Shown here: piece after piece, positions 22,546 to 34,184 of the stretch
Layout of the letters: each line of letters begins with the position of its first letter
How positions within the stretch are numbered: position 1 is the first letter of the stretch
NCBI GenBank assembly: GCA_022702705.1
Contig: CM040427.1
Location: 19,615,625-19,679,624 of the forward strand
Direction of reading: 5' to 3'
DNA: 64,000 bases
DNA from: Papilionanthe hookeriana x Papilionanthe teres
Lineage: Eukaryota; Streptophyta; Magnoliopsida; Asparagales; Orchidaceae
Notes under the pieces: generated by a model
What the model saw: only the letters and a program-made list of their open reading frames with translations
Database searches by the model: none
Told to the model about the DNA's origin: nothing
Made by a program: the position numbers and the translations under genes

Positions 22546-22880
22546 TCAATTCAATTTAACTTTAATTTAATTTAATTTGGTTTAGTTTTAATTTTAATTT
22601 AATTTATTTAATTTTAATCTAATTTTAATTTTAACTTGATTTTATTTTTTATTTTAATTTAATTTAATTTAATTTAATTTAATATGATTTAATTTAATTT
22701 AATTTAATTTAATTTGATTTAATTTGATTTAATTTGATTTGATTTAATTTAATTTAATTTAATTTAATTTAATTTAATTTAATTTAATTTGATTTAATTT
22801 GATTTAATTTAATATGTTTTAATTTAATTTAATTTAATTTAATTTAATTTAATTTAATTTTAATTTTAATTTAATTTTAT
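22546..22880. repeat. (AATTT)n pentanucleotide array in LTR A
   Basis: A long run of TTTAA-type pentamers with occasional TTTGA and TTTTAA variants. The same array occurs at the corresponding place in LTR C (about 41400-41820) and LTR D (about 45533-45890), but not in LTR E. Confidence 0.9.
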
Positions 22881-25232
22881 TTTTAATTTTAATTTAATAT
22901 TTTATTTTTTATGTTTTAAAGATGATTTAATTTTAATTGTTAAAGTATTAATTTAATTAAAATTTTAAAAGGATTTAATTTAAATAATTTAACTTTAATT
23001 TAATTTAATGATTAAGTCGTTTAGCATTTTAAATTTTAAATTTGGATTATCATTTTAATTAGGAATTAAATATTATTGAAGTGATTAATTTAGGGATTCT
23101 TAAATTAAAGAACAAATCTCTTCCTAATAACATCCCTATTTTAATAATTCCAATTTTTTATTATTCTTCCAAATTTAATTAATTATTTGATTAAGGTTTA
23201 TTTTAATTATTTTTAAATTGTTTAGTAGGTTTCTACCCTTTAATTATTAAATTTCAATCATCCAAATCAGATTAAGATAAAATATTTTACTTTTTCATTT
23301 CATTAAACCTAAAGTTTTAATTTAAGGGTTAAAATTTTAATTACCATTTTGCCCTTCAAGCTTACTAATTCCATAACTCACTAAATTGAGCTCAAATGAA
23401 TTTGAAATTTTTATGTGAGTTTACTCATATATCAATAAAGGCATTAGAGGAGAAAAATGTGATTTTTCTGTATTTAATTTATTTATGTAATTATTTTTTG
23501 TGGAAAATAGGGATTTCCAAGGAAAATTTAATAATATGACCAAGGGAAATTTTCTATCCTTAAGAAAATTATGGGACATTCCTGATGACCGGAGGACCAC
23601 TTGGACCAAGTTTGGTGATTTTTTGAATTATATTCTTTTTATTATAATTATTTTGATTTTTGGAGTATTAATTAATTTAAAAATAAAATAAAGATTAAAA
23701 AATGAATTTTATATTTTTCAAAAATCTCTCTAATATCAAGGAAATCAGAGAACCAATTTTTATAATTTTTTTATTTTTCTTTGATTTATTAGAATTATTT
23801 TAGTGGAAATGCTAAAAAATACATTTTTTTAATTTTAAAATTACCTTAGGGCTTTAAAATTTAATATCTCATCATATAGACTTAAGAAAAATATGGGGTT
23901 TGTTCCTAAGTGATTAAAATTCAAAATGTGACATTTTGGTGAATTTTATTATTTTTGTGATTTTTATTATTTTTTAATTATTAAAAATATTAAAATAATG
24001 CAAAAAATCAACTTTTTTAGAAAATTGAAATTTTAATTTTCTTAAATTCCCCTGATATCAGAGAGGCTCCAAAACCAATTTGGTGAATTTTTGAAAAGTA
24101 TTTTAAAAGTTATGAATTTTTTAAGTTTAATTTTGGCTAAATGGCTTAATCAACCCATTTGGTAGGGCTAACCAAGTCCAATTGACTTCAAACTTTTATG
24201 GTGGGTTCCTCTGATCCTAAAGGTCAGTGTAGAATTGATTTCAAGTCAATTTGATGTATGATTAGCTCTAATTAATTAAAACTCCATTTTGGGTGTTTAA
24301 GCCAATTAGGGTTATTCCAAGTGAGTTAACTCAAAACCTATTTTTCCTAGGGTCCTTTGGTCATAATAAACATCACCAAATTTTCCTAGAATTTATTTCA
24401 CAATATGCTAATTATTGGATTTAAAATACTCAAACTAGCAACCTAGAGTTGAAAAATCAATAACTCTTCAAAGGAATGGCCTCTGACTTTGGAAAATTCA
24501 GGGAATATTCCCAAATTCAGAGGCTTCAAAAGCCCTATGGTCTCATGCCATGGTGAATTGTATACATGCATGGAGAATTGAAAATGTGCAGAGAGTAAAT
24601 AAATTATTAAAAAATCAAATACTCAATGAAATTAAATGATTTCTTTTCCACATTATTCTCCCCTGTTCACTGAGCAAGAGGGTATTTTTATTTTATTTTT
24701 ATAATTTTTCTACACAAAGTTATGTATTTTTTAAGTTTAGGGTCAAAAATAAATAAAATATTTCATTTTCCTGCTCAATCGCCACGTGTCGCTCCCCGAT
24801 TGGCCGGCGCGGTTCGTTCATGGATGCGGCTACCGTCCAACTCCATCGGCGCCGTCCGTTGGATACACGCCCGATCGGACGAGCTGCTGCTTCTCTCCCC
24901 TAGTTCTATTCACCCAAAACCGTCCAACTTCAAACCTTGATATCTCCCTCGATTCTCAACGAAATTGAATGATTTTTTTTTAAAATGATCTTCTAATCGA
25001 GTAGCACACATCTATATGGTGATGATACACTTAAAACATGTGAAGAATTACATAAAATTAAAACATGCTCGGTTGGAGGAGAAAAAATTTGATACCTTTG
25101 TCCAAGAGGTGAGGCCTCAATTGGAAATGATTGGGTTGAGCTTAGAAGTGCTTGGAGAAGCTTTGGGAACAATTTGGCAGAGTTTACCCAAGGTAATCTT
25201 TGCATCTCTTCCACTTGGTCATGGAGGTGGGG

Positions 25233-25240
25233 TTTAAATA
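25233..25240 (-). promoter_or_regulatory. TATTTAAA core promoter box, LTR A
   Basis: The plus strand reads TTTAAATA. The same box at the same place occurs in LTR C (38788), LTR D (48413) and LTR E (57624), each followed by GG(C)CNNGGAGAGG-like sequence, which marks the U3/R boundary. Confidence 0.55.
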
Positions 25241-28200
25241 AGGAAGGTTATGGTGGAGCTTGGGTGGCCATGAGGGTTGGCTTGGTTCATTCATCAAGGT
25301 TTTTGGCTGAGGAAAACTCACATGATTGAGCTTGATCTTGGTGCAATCAATTGGGTTATGCCATGTCTAAAGTCGAGGATTTAAATGGCATGGGTGTAAG
25401 GAGCATTTTTGGTCCAATTTGGGTCAATTCATGGTTTTGGCTTGGTTCACTCACCAAGGCTTGATTTGGGCTGATGTGAGATCATTTGGGTCAGCCTCAC
25501 ATATGTGGTGAAGTCCCCATCCAAGGTGAGGTGGCCAATTTTGGTTAAAGTGTATCATGAATGGGGTTAAAAAAGGTTTAGTGAAGGCTTAAGAAAGGCT
25601 CCCCTCTCCTTGCCATAAGTGGCATGGTGAGGTGGAAAGGGCTCCCCATGGCTTGCATATGGCTTATGCATGGCTCCATGACTTCATTTGGCTTGCTCAT
25701 GGCTTGGGGAAAAGGTTGGCTCACTTGCATGGAAAAGGGTTATTTGGAATTTTGAAAACTTTGGATTCCATTGATGGGATTTGTCATGATGCTACAAATG
25801 GGTTGATTTCATGATGGTTTAAGACTTTGGTCAAATAGGATTATCAAAGGAATGATGAAGAAAAGGTTTCATGTGGGCTTGGAAATAGACTTTGGGCTTT
25901 TAAAATTTGATAAAGATGGGCTTTTAGGAAGGTTTAAGGGAGTGGGCTTTTAGGTTAGATAATGGGCTTTTGAATAGAAAAATTTGCAATGGGCCATGCC
26001 AAATAAATGTTGAGTTTTGTCTAAGGATGTGTCATGATTGATTTGAAACAAGTTTGGAGTGATTTGGGTTTGAATTGGGTTGGATTTGGGCTTCTTTGGT
26101 AAAGGGGTTAATGTAGGTCAAATTGGGCTAACTTGGGCCAATGTTGGGCTAGGGTTGAAATTGTTGTAAAATTAATGTTAAGAAATGTTTATGGGAGTAT
26201 TTTAAAGAGGTTTTGACTTTGTTTGGGTTTTGATTTTGGGGTTTGGGCTTATTTGGGTTAGGTTTGGGTTTAGGTCAAGATTGGGTCTTTTAGCTTTGGA
26301 TTGAATTTGAGTGGGGTTTGGGTCTAAATTTTGGGCAAATTATGTTAGTGTTTTATTTGTGGGGATGTTAAGGAAGGTTTAGAAAAGGTTTGGGGTTAAT
26401 AGGAGTTGAATTGGGTGTGTTTGAGCTAAGTTTGGGTCATGGGTTCAAATTGGGCTTTAAGGTCAAAAGTGAAATTGGATTCAAATGTCAATCAAATTAG
26501 GCTTGGATTTGGTCTAGATTAGTGTTGGAGATGTTGAATTGAAGTTTAGAATTGAATTGGACCAGAATTTGGGTCAATTGGGTAGGTTTGGTTTGACATT
26601 GGGTTCACTTTGGGTTAAAAATGGGTCAAATTGGGGATTTTGATATAAGTGGGGTAAATTGACAAAATTGGCCCATGGTGTAGTTAAACAAAATCAAATT
26701 GGGAATATTTGGGATTTTCTGGAATTTTCTGGGAATTTTCTGAATTTTTGGATTTTTTGGCTAAGAGGGGCATTTTGGGTATTTGGAGGGTATTGGGGGG
26801 TATTTTTGGCTATGAATGATCAATTTGAGTGATGTGGGAATGTTTGGGATTGGTTTTGAGAAATTTTGGGTGATTTTGGAGGATTTTGGAGGATTTGGGT
26901 AATTTCAAGGGTTTTGGGTAGGCTAAGCGGGTGTAGGGTCCCGGGGGTCAAAAATTGAAAATTTAGAAAATTGAAGATTGAGTAATTGTAAGTGGAATGA
27001 AATCATTTTGGTTGAGCCATGAAGCCATATCAAGCCCACATGAGCCATGAAGGGACTCATTTGAGACATCCACTATGTTGTTCCTAACCCTCTTAGCCAA
27101 GGGCTTTGGGGTTAAGGACCATCCATGTGAATCACCTTCATGAGTCAGGTGGTCAAGTTAGGTATGGGTGTGTTTTTAGGAGGTGTGTGAAAGTGTAGTG
27201 TACAGGTGTAGTGTGTGTGTAAGTCAGCCCTTCACCAGACCAGGCCACCCAGGGCAGTCCTAAGGCCAAAGAATCCTATAGGAACTCATCCTTTAAACTT
27301 CCACATTTGATTTCAACCCTCTAGGTGATTAGGGGTCTACAATCAAGTTTGTGGAGTTTGCAGGAAGTTAAGAAGTGGTTTGAATTTCTAAGTGGTGGGT
27401 CCCAATTCTAATCCTCTAGGATAGTCAAAGGAAAAGCCTAAGGCTAGATCCTAAGTACTAAAGAGAAGAAGAGAAGACCTCATCAAAAATGAGGTCAACA
27501 ATTACATAATTAATTAAAAATGGAATTATGATTAAAAAACCCTAAGTTGAATTTGAATTTATGACATCACACATGACATCAAAAATTAATAATTGATTTT
27601 TAAAATTAAATTCAATTAATGGAAAGTCACTCACGGGTCACCCATAACCTATTAGACTCATCATGCTATGATTAACCCTATGAAAAATCCATGGGTTTCC
27701 TAGGTTAACCAAAGTAAGGGCTCATCATTACACCATTTTAAATAAATAAAAATGGTGTCATTCTTTCGTCCTCTCTTTAAAGGATGAGGTGAGTGACTCA
27801 CCGTTCACCTCTCCTTTCATTCAGTTGAAGAAGAAGCTTATCTAAATCATCCATTACACCGTGGTTAGCCTCATCATGACATTACATGGAAAATGAGGAA
27901 GAGAAAAGGTTATGTGGCATTCTCCTCAAGCTTCATAAAGAGAATGATAGAATTCACTTGGGGAAGGTGAATTTAGCAAATCTTAACCAATTTTATCTAC
28001 CACTTAAGTGAACCAATGGAGGGAAGCCAAGATTTGAACCAAGCTTTCACCATGGTTGAACCCAACATGGGTTAGTCATGGGAATCCAAGCACTCTCATC
28101 TCCCAGCCGAAATTTGATCCATAAGTCATCATTGAATGAGTTGTCACCTCCCCCAAGCGAACCTAAGAAGATTTGGGCTCACCCATGGTTCCCACAAGCC

Positions 28201-28208
28201 TATAAATA
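28201..28208 (+). promoter_or_regulatory. TATA box of host LTR
   Basis: TATAAATA in CCTATAAATAGAC. Its distance to the PBS (5.0 kb) matches the TATA-to-LTR-end distance in LTR C. A transcription start about 30 bp downstream is an inference. Confidence 0.55.
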
Positions 28209-29559
28209 GACTAACCCATGAGCCTTCAAGAGAAAAAAAAGACCAAGATACAAGCTGAATCACTCAAACCATCCTACATCAAACTTCTTCCTCAGGACTT
28301 AAGCATTTAATCCCCCATAGAATTAGGTCTTGAAATCCATTGTTCCCTTCCAATTTATCTACCAAAAAACAGGACAATTTTTGGGTTTGAAATGAAGTTT
28401 CTCAAAACTTCAAATTAACTCCTCTAAACGCTTCCTAGAGCCCTGCGAAGACAAACCCAATCAAAATTTACCCTTCCCATAAGCTCTAACCCACTATTCC
28501 TCTTTAATGTTCCAAACCGTGACTCACTCTGATCAAACTCATATCTAGCATTAATTTCACCTTAAATTGAGTTGTGGACAAGTCCTCTGAGGTCAAGGCC
28601 AAGCTGTAGAACCAATTCAATTGAAGTTTCATCAACACCCAAGGTATGGTTCTTTGGACTCAAACCAAGCTCGAGTTTGATACTTTGTGAAACAAACCAA
28701 TTCACAACACTAACATCACCGTATGGATGGGTTCACCCTTTGCAAATGAAGCTATAGGAATAATAATCACTCGAATCCATCAATAATGGAGCGAGATTTT
28801 GTTCCTGAACTATGAACGGCGTACGGGTTTAGACCAGAGGAAGAAGATGAACGAGTGTCATCCATTTCCATTTTTTGAAATGGACGGCTCTAATTTAATC
28901 CTAACTGTTATTGTGTTCTAAGCCTCGCAGCGATCAGCCACGTTTTGACGCATCCCAGGACACACGAAGCTGTTTGGTTTTTTTTTATTAATAAGGATTT
29001 AATTAAATCCAGATTAAGCTTAAACTAATCAAAAATCCATATCTTTATAAATAAAAGTCACAAAAACATAATAAAAATATCCCTAAATTTAGAGGAATAA
29101 TGTGGAAATTAAATCATGAATTATGGAGTTATATTTAATTTTTAATTAATTAACTACTCTATAGAGTAATTTAATTATTAAAAATTATTTATAAAGCAGA
29201 AAAATATGAAAATTTTAGGGATCAACCTTTAAGTCTTTATGAACATCCCTGATTTTTCTAAGGCTATGAAAATTCTCTAGGATAGGATTTCCTTATTTCT
29301 ATTAAACTTTGTAAATATTTTTAATAATAATTATAAAAATTAGAAATTAAGAAATTAAATTGGAAATTGGTTAAGAACCTTAGGATGACCGACTTAAACC
29401 CTAAAATGAAAAACCTTAGCCTTTTAAAAATTTAAATGACATTTTTATTTTAAGGTTCAAAATTAATAATTATGATATAATATTTAACCACAAAAATCTT
29501 TTAAGACTCAAATTTTTACCATACTTAGCTCATTTCACATTGGACTAAGTCAATTATGA

Positions 29560-30190
29560 GTCTAACTTCAAATAGACTCAAACCAAACCCTAATTAGCTC
29601 TAAAGCACCAATTAAACCTAATTAAAGCATATTAAACCTTAATCAACTTAGGTTTAATACCATAAACCCTAATTATGTCTAAGACACTAATTAGACCTAA
29701 TTAAACCATGTTAAACCTTACTCAAATTAGGTTTAACACCAAACACTAATTAGGTCTAAGACATCAATTAGATCTAACTAACCCCAATTAAACCTTAATT
29801 AAATTAGGTTTAATATAAACTAAACCTAATTAGTTCTAACCCAACATTAGACCTAATTAACCCCAAATAAACCTTAATCAAATTAGGTTTAATAAAAACT
29901 AAACCTAATTAGGTCTAACCCAACATTAGACCTAAAAACCCCAATTAAACCTTAATCAAATTAGGTTTAATATAAACTAAACCCAATTAGGTCTAACCTA
30001 ACATTAGACCAAATTAACCCTAATTGAACCTTAATCAAATTAGGTTTAATACAAACTAAACCTAATTTAGTATAATCCATCATTAGACCTAATTAACACA
30101 AATTAAACCTTAATCAAATAAGGTTTAATACAAACTAAACCTAAATAGGTCTAACCCTCAATTAGAAGTAATTTACCTCAATTAAACATT
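29560..30190. repeat. Minisatellite, 79-bp monomer zone
   Basis: Degenerate tandem units of about 79 bp, e.g. 29821-29899 followed by 29900-29977, made of TAAACCTAATTAGGTCTAAC, CCAACATTAGACCTAATTAA, accttaatcaaattaggttt and a short spacer. Units are built from inverted ACCTAA/TTAGGT words. Confidence 0.85.
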
Positions 30191-30968
30191 AATCAAATTA
30201 GGATTAATTAACCTTAATCTAATTAGACATAATCATAATTAAGTCTTATTAATCAAATTAAACCTTACCCAAATTAGGTTTAGTTAACCTTAACATAATT
30301 AAACTTTACCACAGTTAAGGCTAACTAATCAAATTAAACCTTGCCCATATTATGTTTAATTAACCTTAATCTAATTAGACTTAACCACAATTAAGTCTAA
30401 TTAATCAAATTGAACCTTACCCAATTTAGGTTTAATTAACCTTAACCTAATAAGACTTAACCACAATTATGTCTAATTAATCAAATTAAACCTTACTGAA
30501 TTTAGGTTTAATTAACCTTAAACTAATTAGACTTAACCACAATTAAGTTTAATTGATCAAATTAAACCTTGCCCAAATTAGGTTTAATAAACCTTAACTT
30601 AATTAGACTTAACCACAATTAATTCTAATTAATCAAATTAAACCTTACCTAAAAAAGGTATAATTAACCTTAACTTAATTAGACCTAACCACAATTAAGC
30701 CAAATTAATAAATTAAACATTACCCAAATTAGTTTTAATTAACCTTAATCTAATTAGACTTAACCACAATTAAGCCTAATTAATCAAATTAAACCTTACC
30801 CAAAATAGGTTTAATTAACCTTAGCCTAATTAGACTTGACCATAATTAAGTCTAATTAATCAATTAAACCTTACCCAAATTAGGTTTAATTAACCTTATC
30901 CTAATTAGAATCAACCATAATTAAGTTTAATCAATCAATCAAACCTTACAAAAATTAGGTTTAATTAA
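30190..30968. repeat. Minisatellite, 76-bp monomer zone
   Basis: About ten units of roughly 76 bp with the order AACCTTAATCTAATTAGACT, TAACCACAATTAAGTCTAAT, taatcaaattaaaccttacc and caaattaggtttaatt. It is continuous with the 79-bp zone on the left and shares its AACCTTAA and TTAGGTTTAAT words. Confidence 0.9.
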
Positions 30969-30969
30969 A

Positions 30970-31960
30970 CTTAACCTATACTTTAGGTTCAACCCAACTT
31001 AAATCTAAGTCAAACATAAATCATTTAGGTTCAACATACACTGAACCTAACCTTAACCTATACTTAGGTTCAACCCAACATGAACCTAAATCAAAATTAA
31101 ACCATTTAGGTTCAACATACATTGAACCTAACCTTAAACTATACTTAGGTTCAAGCCAACTTGAATCTAAATCAAAATTAAACCATTTAGGTTCAACATA
31201 CCTTGAACCTAACCTTAAGTATAGGTTCAACCCAACTTGAACCTATGTCAAACTTAAACCATTTTGGTTCAACATACATTGAACCTGAACCCCAACTTGA
31301 ACTTAAGTCAAACTTAAACCATTTAGGTTCAACGTACATTAAACCTAACCTTAACCTATACTTAGGTTCAACCCAACTTGAACCTAAGTAAAACATAAAC
31401 CATTTAGGTTCAACATACATTGAACCTAACCTTAAACTATATTTAGGTTCAATCCAACTTGAACCTAAGTCAAAACTTAACTTTAACCTAAACTTAGGTT
31501 TAACCCAACTTGAACCTAAGTCAAACTTAAACCATTTAGGTTGAACATACATTGAACCTAACTTTAACCTATACTTAGGTTCAACCCAACTTGAACCTAT
31601 GTTAAAACCTAACTTTAACCTTTAATTAGGTTCAACCCAACAAGAATCTAAGTCAAACTTAAACATTTAAGTTTAACATAAATTGAACTTAACCTTAACC
31701 TATACTTAGGTTCAACCCAACTTGAACCTAATCAAACTTAAACCATTTAGGTTCAACATCCATTGAACCTAACCTTAACCTATATTTAAGTTCAACTTAA
31801 CTTGAAATTAAATTGAACTTAAATATTTTAGGTTCAACCTACATTGAACCTAACTAAAACCAAAATTAAGTTCAACTTAACTTGAACCTAATCTAAACTA
31901 AAATTATGTTCAACCTACATTGAAACTAAATCAAATCTTATTTAGATCCAATATACCTAA
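30970..31960. repeat. Minisatellite, 81-bp monomer zone
   Basis: Units of about 81 bp: AGGTTCAACCCAACTTGAAC, ctaagtcaaacttaaaccat, TTAGGTTCAACATACATTGA and acctaaccttaacctatactt. Because 81 is a multiple of three, minus-strand frames at 31021-31230 and 31193-31552 stay open and translate as a 27-residue repeat (YVEPKWF); this is a by-product, not a gene. It decays to the right into single-copy AT-rich sequence (31960-32760). Confidence 0.9.
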
Positions 31961-32807
31961 TTCAAGATCCTTATGTTAAACCTATATTAAATCTAATCTC
32001 AACCCAATTTTTAGATTCAAACAACATTGAATCTAAAATAACTTATTAGATCTTATCTAAATGGAAAATCTAATTCATATTAGACTTCAAAATTAAACAC
32101 CTCTATATTCAAAAGACATTTAATCTTGAATCTTAAAGTCTATTTTATGTTAGACTTCATTCAACATAAATTCTAATCTATGTTAGACTTAATACTTTCA
32201 AATTCAAAAGACATCGAATCTAAAAGTCTAACTTAATTTAGACTTTAAGATTTAATTCATACCCATGATTGGGTTGTCTAAAAAATAACTAACTCAACAA
32301 TTCAAGAAATAAAATCAACATTATTTTTTTTTTTGTAAGAATCGCTTTGACATTGTTTTCTTGCAGGTTGAAAGACAAGTTCCACTTTAGATTTAATTTG
32401 CATGCTATTAGGATGTGCTAAATCTGTTTTACGATGAAAGATTCTGATGAATGGACAAACAACAAAATAAAAAACAACATAAATGACATTAAAAAAAAAC
32501 TAATATTACATAATCAAGACAAATAATGAAAGAAAACTTAAACTTTTAGGATAGCCACCAAAAAAATAACAAACTACAAGACAAAACATCAATAAAATGA
32601 CCAACAACAAAACAAAAATAAAACTAACATAACAAATGACATTAACAAAATCAAACCTTTAGGATAGTATGTAACACTCAGAAACATATTACCCCTAGGA
32701 TTGAACATTGACGTTTCTTTCTTTGTTCTTGCAATTTCTTAAAAAATAAGTGTTAACATTAATTGGGAGTTTTCTTAGATAATCCTAATTGTCTAAGATG
32801 TAATTAA

Positions 32808-32829
32808 CAATAGGAGCTTGCTCCTATAG
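32808..32829 (+). promoter_or_regulatory. U5 hairpin 1, host LTR
   Basis: CAATAGGAGC, loop TT, GCTCCTATAG. Same place as hairpins in LTR A (20804-20825), B (36155-36176), C (43516-43537) and E (52084-52105), whose stem reads CTATAGGGGC/GCCCTTATAG. The eighth pair is G-C there and A-T here, a compensatory change. Confidence 0.6.
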
Positions 32830-33221
32830 AAGATTTAAGAACTCAGGATAAGTATCACACCTAGAAATCTCTGGTTAAAAAAAAATTTACATGTGATCCT
32901 CTATATATAAAACTTTCTAGAATAAGGCATTCTAGAATCCCCTTTTATAAGGATTATCACTGACATTTCTTATTCTACTGTTTTATATCTTATTAGCACT
33001 TATTCTCTTTATATTTTCTAATATCCAAGGATCCTTTACATGATCCGAAGAATTAAGATCTCTTCAAGACTAGGGCGAAGTAATAGATAAACAGAGTGGT
33101 GATTCCTCCAAACAATGACATTGACATTTTACACCTTACATCAACAAGGCAGAATCTCAGCCACGACAGGCCGGCGACGAGCCGAGATCCCACAACTTTG
33201 GATGCCCCTAAGAGATTTTAT

Positions 33222-33239
33222 TGGCGACTTTGCTGGGGA
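33222..33239 (+). promoter_or_regulatory. Primer binding site of host element
   Basis: TGGCGACTTTGCTGGGGA, two bases different from the element-2 site over the shared part. It fixes the plus orientation of the host and the end of its 5' LTR near 33216-33221. Confidence 0.8.
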
Positions 33240-33452
33240 AGATCTTTCTTCTCATCTCTTGTTAAATCACTTGTTTTTAAAAGATATTTCATCCGTTGAC
33301 AGATAGGACCACATCTTTCAAAATCTAAATATTTAATGAGTTATTCTTAACATTTCATAATGACAAGATAAGACAAAATAAAAAAATAATTTTCTAGTTT
33401 ATAAATAAGTCCATGACATTTTATTCTCCTTGATTTTTTTAGAAAAATTGCT

Positions 33453-33938
33453 ATGAAATCCTTGGATTTAGTCTTTTCATACTTTCAAGATCTCAATACA
33501 CCAATTGATGAAGATGCTTGCTTTTATCATAATGACTTTGGATTATTTGACGAAACTATATTTGCACTGAATAATCCACATCAAACTGATATACAATCCT
33601 TTGAGGAATTCAATCTAGAACCTTATGAAGAGTTTCTTCACTTTACAGAAGACTTACTTCAAGACATTCCCGTAGAAAAATATACTTTTGAAGAAATAGA
33701 AGAACAAATTGACAAAAAAGGAAAGAAATTTTGTATTAAACAAGAAGAAAAATTTATGTTACCATCCATATATGAAATTGGATCTTGTTCCAAAAATGTT
33801 CGAAAAACTCGTTCCCAAAGCAGAAATAAAATTCATTCTCTTAAAAGAAAGAAGAAATGGAATGAAAATGACAATTTTGAGACATCTGAATTTGAACAAA
33901 GTGTTTTCAGGAACTCTTCTTTCTCAAAAGAAAACTGA
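33453..33938 (+). CDS. Upstream ORF1 of host element
   Basis: 161 aa starting MKSLDLVFSYFQDLNT, about 210 bp after the PBS, and ending at 33938. The N-terminus aligns in position and pattern with element-2 ORF1 (KLIFSFTNGLDF). The middle is acidic, then MLPSIYEIGSCSKNVRKTR and a Lys/Arg/Ser-rich end match the PSIFEIGSSSG plus basic cluster of element 2. Unlike element 2 it has no Pro-rich repeat and stops after the basic region, so it is shorter by about 110 residues, either natural or truncated by a stop. Function is unknown. The plus-1 frame at 33709-33987 is a shadow. Confidence 0.55.
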   Translation: MKSLDLVFSYFQDLNTPIDEDACFYHNDFGLFDETIFALNNPHQTDIQSFEEFNLEPYEEFLHFTEDLLQDIPVEKYTFEEIEEQIDKKGKKFCIKQEEKFMLPSIYEIGSCSKNVRKTRSQSRNKIHSLKRKKKWNENDNFETSEFEQSVFRNSSFSKEN

Positions 33939-34184
33939 TATTTTTCAATACCTGTCGAATATGTGGATAATACTTTCCAACCCATAAATTCTCCATCAAT
34001 TCACACCATATATTATATGTTTAAAAGATTAGCACGGAAACATAGATGTTCAATTTCATGGCTGTTATATAAAATGGGATGTGCAGTCTCTACGAGAAAA
34101 TAAAGAAAAATTCTTTCTATTGAAGATCCCTATCAAGAAACGGAGCAGCAATTCCCATAATATAGTCAATGTACTAGGGTACCA

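Larger units (their letters stand above)
10625..27500 (-). mobile_element. Tat/Ogre-like retrotransposon with 7.1 kb LTR (element 2)
   Basis: Minus-strand order: LTR (27500-20419), PBS (20413-20398), upstream ORF1, gag, protease, RT, first RNase H, second RNase H, integrase, downstream ORF. The second, archaeal-type RNase H between RT-RNase H and integrase and the ORF before gag are known marks of the Tat/Ogre lineage. The LTR is homologous to the solo LTRs at 35772-50817, 36308-43923 and 51693-59829 and to the start of one at 62861. Its right end is followed by ATTAC (27501-27505), the predicted target duplication. The 3' LTR is not in the window because the Athila-like element lies at 10624. 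Confidence 0.85.
20419..27500 (-). mobile_element. 7.1 kb 5' LTR of element 2 (LTR A)
   Basis: The outer end is CTCATCAAAAATGAGGTCAACA-like (27500) and the inner end starts TATCGGCATATTTTTAGG (20419; the canonical TG is changed to TA). All segments recur in LTRs B/D, C and E: the U3 with TTTGGG-rich words (25900-26900), TATTTAAA promoter box, GC-rich patch at 24780-24900, a 26-nt block flanked by AG/GT (21967-21992), a pair of about 100-bp direct repeats (21150-21310), and hairpins at 20804-20825 and 20631-20658. Read on the minus strand, U3 is about 2.3 kb and R-U5 about 4.8 kb. No protein gene is supported; open frames at 24722-25237 and 25632-25814 are not shared by the other copies. Confidence 0.9.
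27501..33216 (+). mobile_element. 5' LTR of host element, left part missing
   Basis: Identified by its place before the PBS and by homology to LTR C: both have AGAGGAATAATGTGGAAA-like sequence about 0.9 kb after the promoter box (29091 and 39711), and near the end the block GAGTTTTCTTAG, AAGATGTAATTAAC and the hairpin at 32808-32829. The distance from TATA box to PBS is 5.0 kb here against 5.1 kb to the end of LTR C. The middle (29590-31960) is a minisatellite not present in the other LTRs. The first 700 bp are U3; the rest of U3 is missing at the element-2 junction. No genes are seen; the small frame at 28572-28757 is not supported. Confidence 0.75.

Noticed and set aside
24722..25237. Small plus-strand frames in LTR A around the GC-rich patch
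   Set aside because: They are antisense to the element and not conserved in frame among LTRs C, D and E.
31021..31552. Repeat protein with 27-residue units (YVEPKWF)
   Set aside because: It is the translation of an 81-bp minisatellite; open frames arise because 81 is a multiple of three, and they do not extend into unique sequence.
29560..31960. Telomere-like repeats, because of TTAGG and TTTAGG words
   Set aside because: There is no regular TTTAGGG heptamer array; the words sit in 76-81-bp monomers with both orientations present.
32340..32375. Strong splice acceptor (TTTTCTTGCAGG) in the host leader as proof of splicing
   Set aside because: The motif is good, but no matching site is found at that place in the other LTRs, so alone it proves nothing.
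32901..32910. A second TATA box (CTATATATAA) near the end of the host LTR
   Set aside because: It lies only about 320 bp before the PBS and has no counterpart in the other LTRs, whereas the box at 28201 matches the family position; it may be chance in AT-rich DNA.
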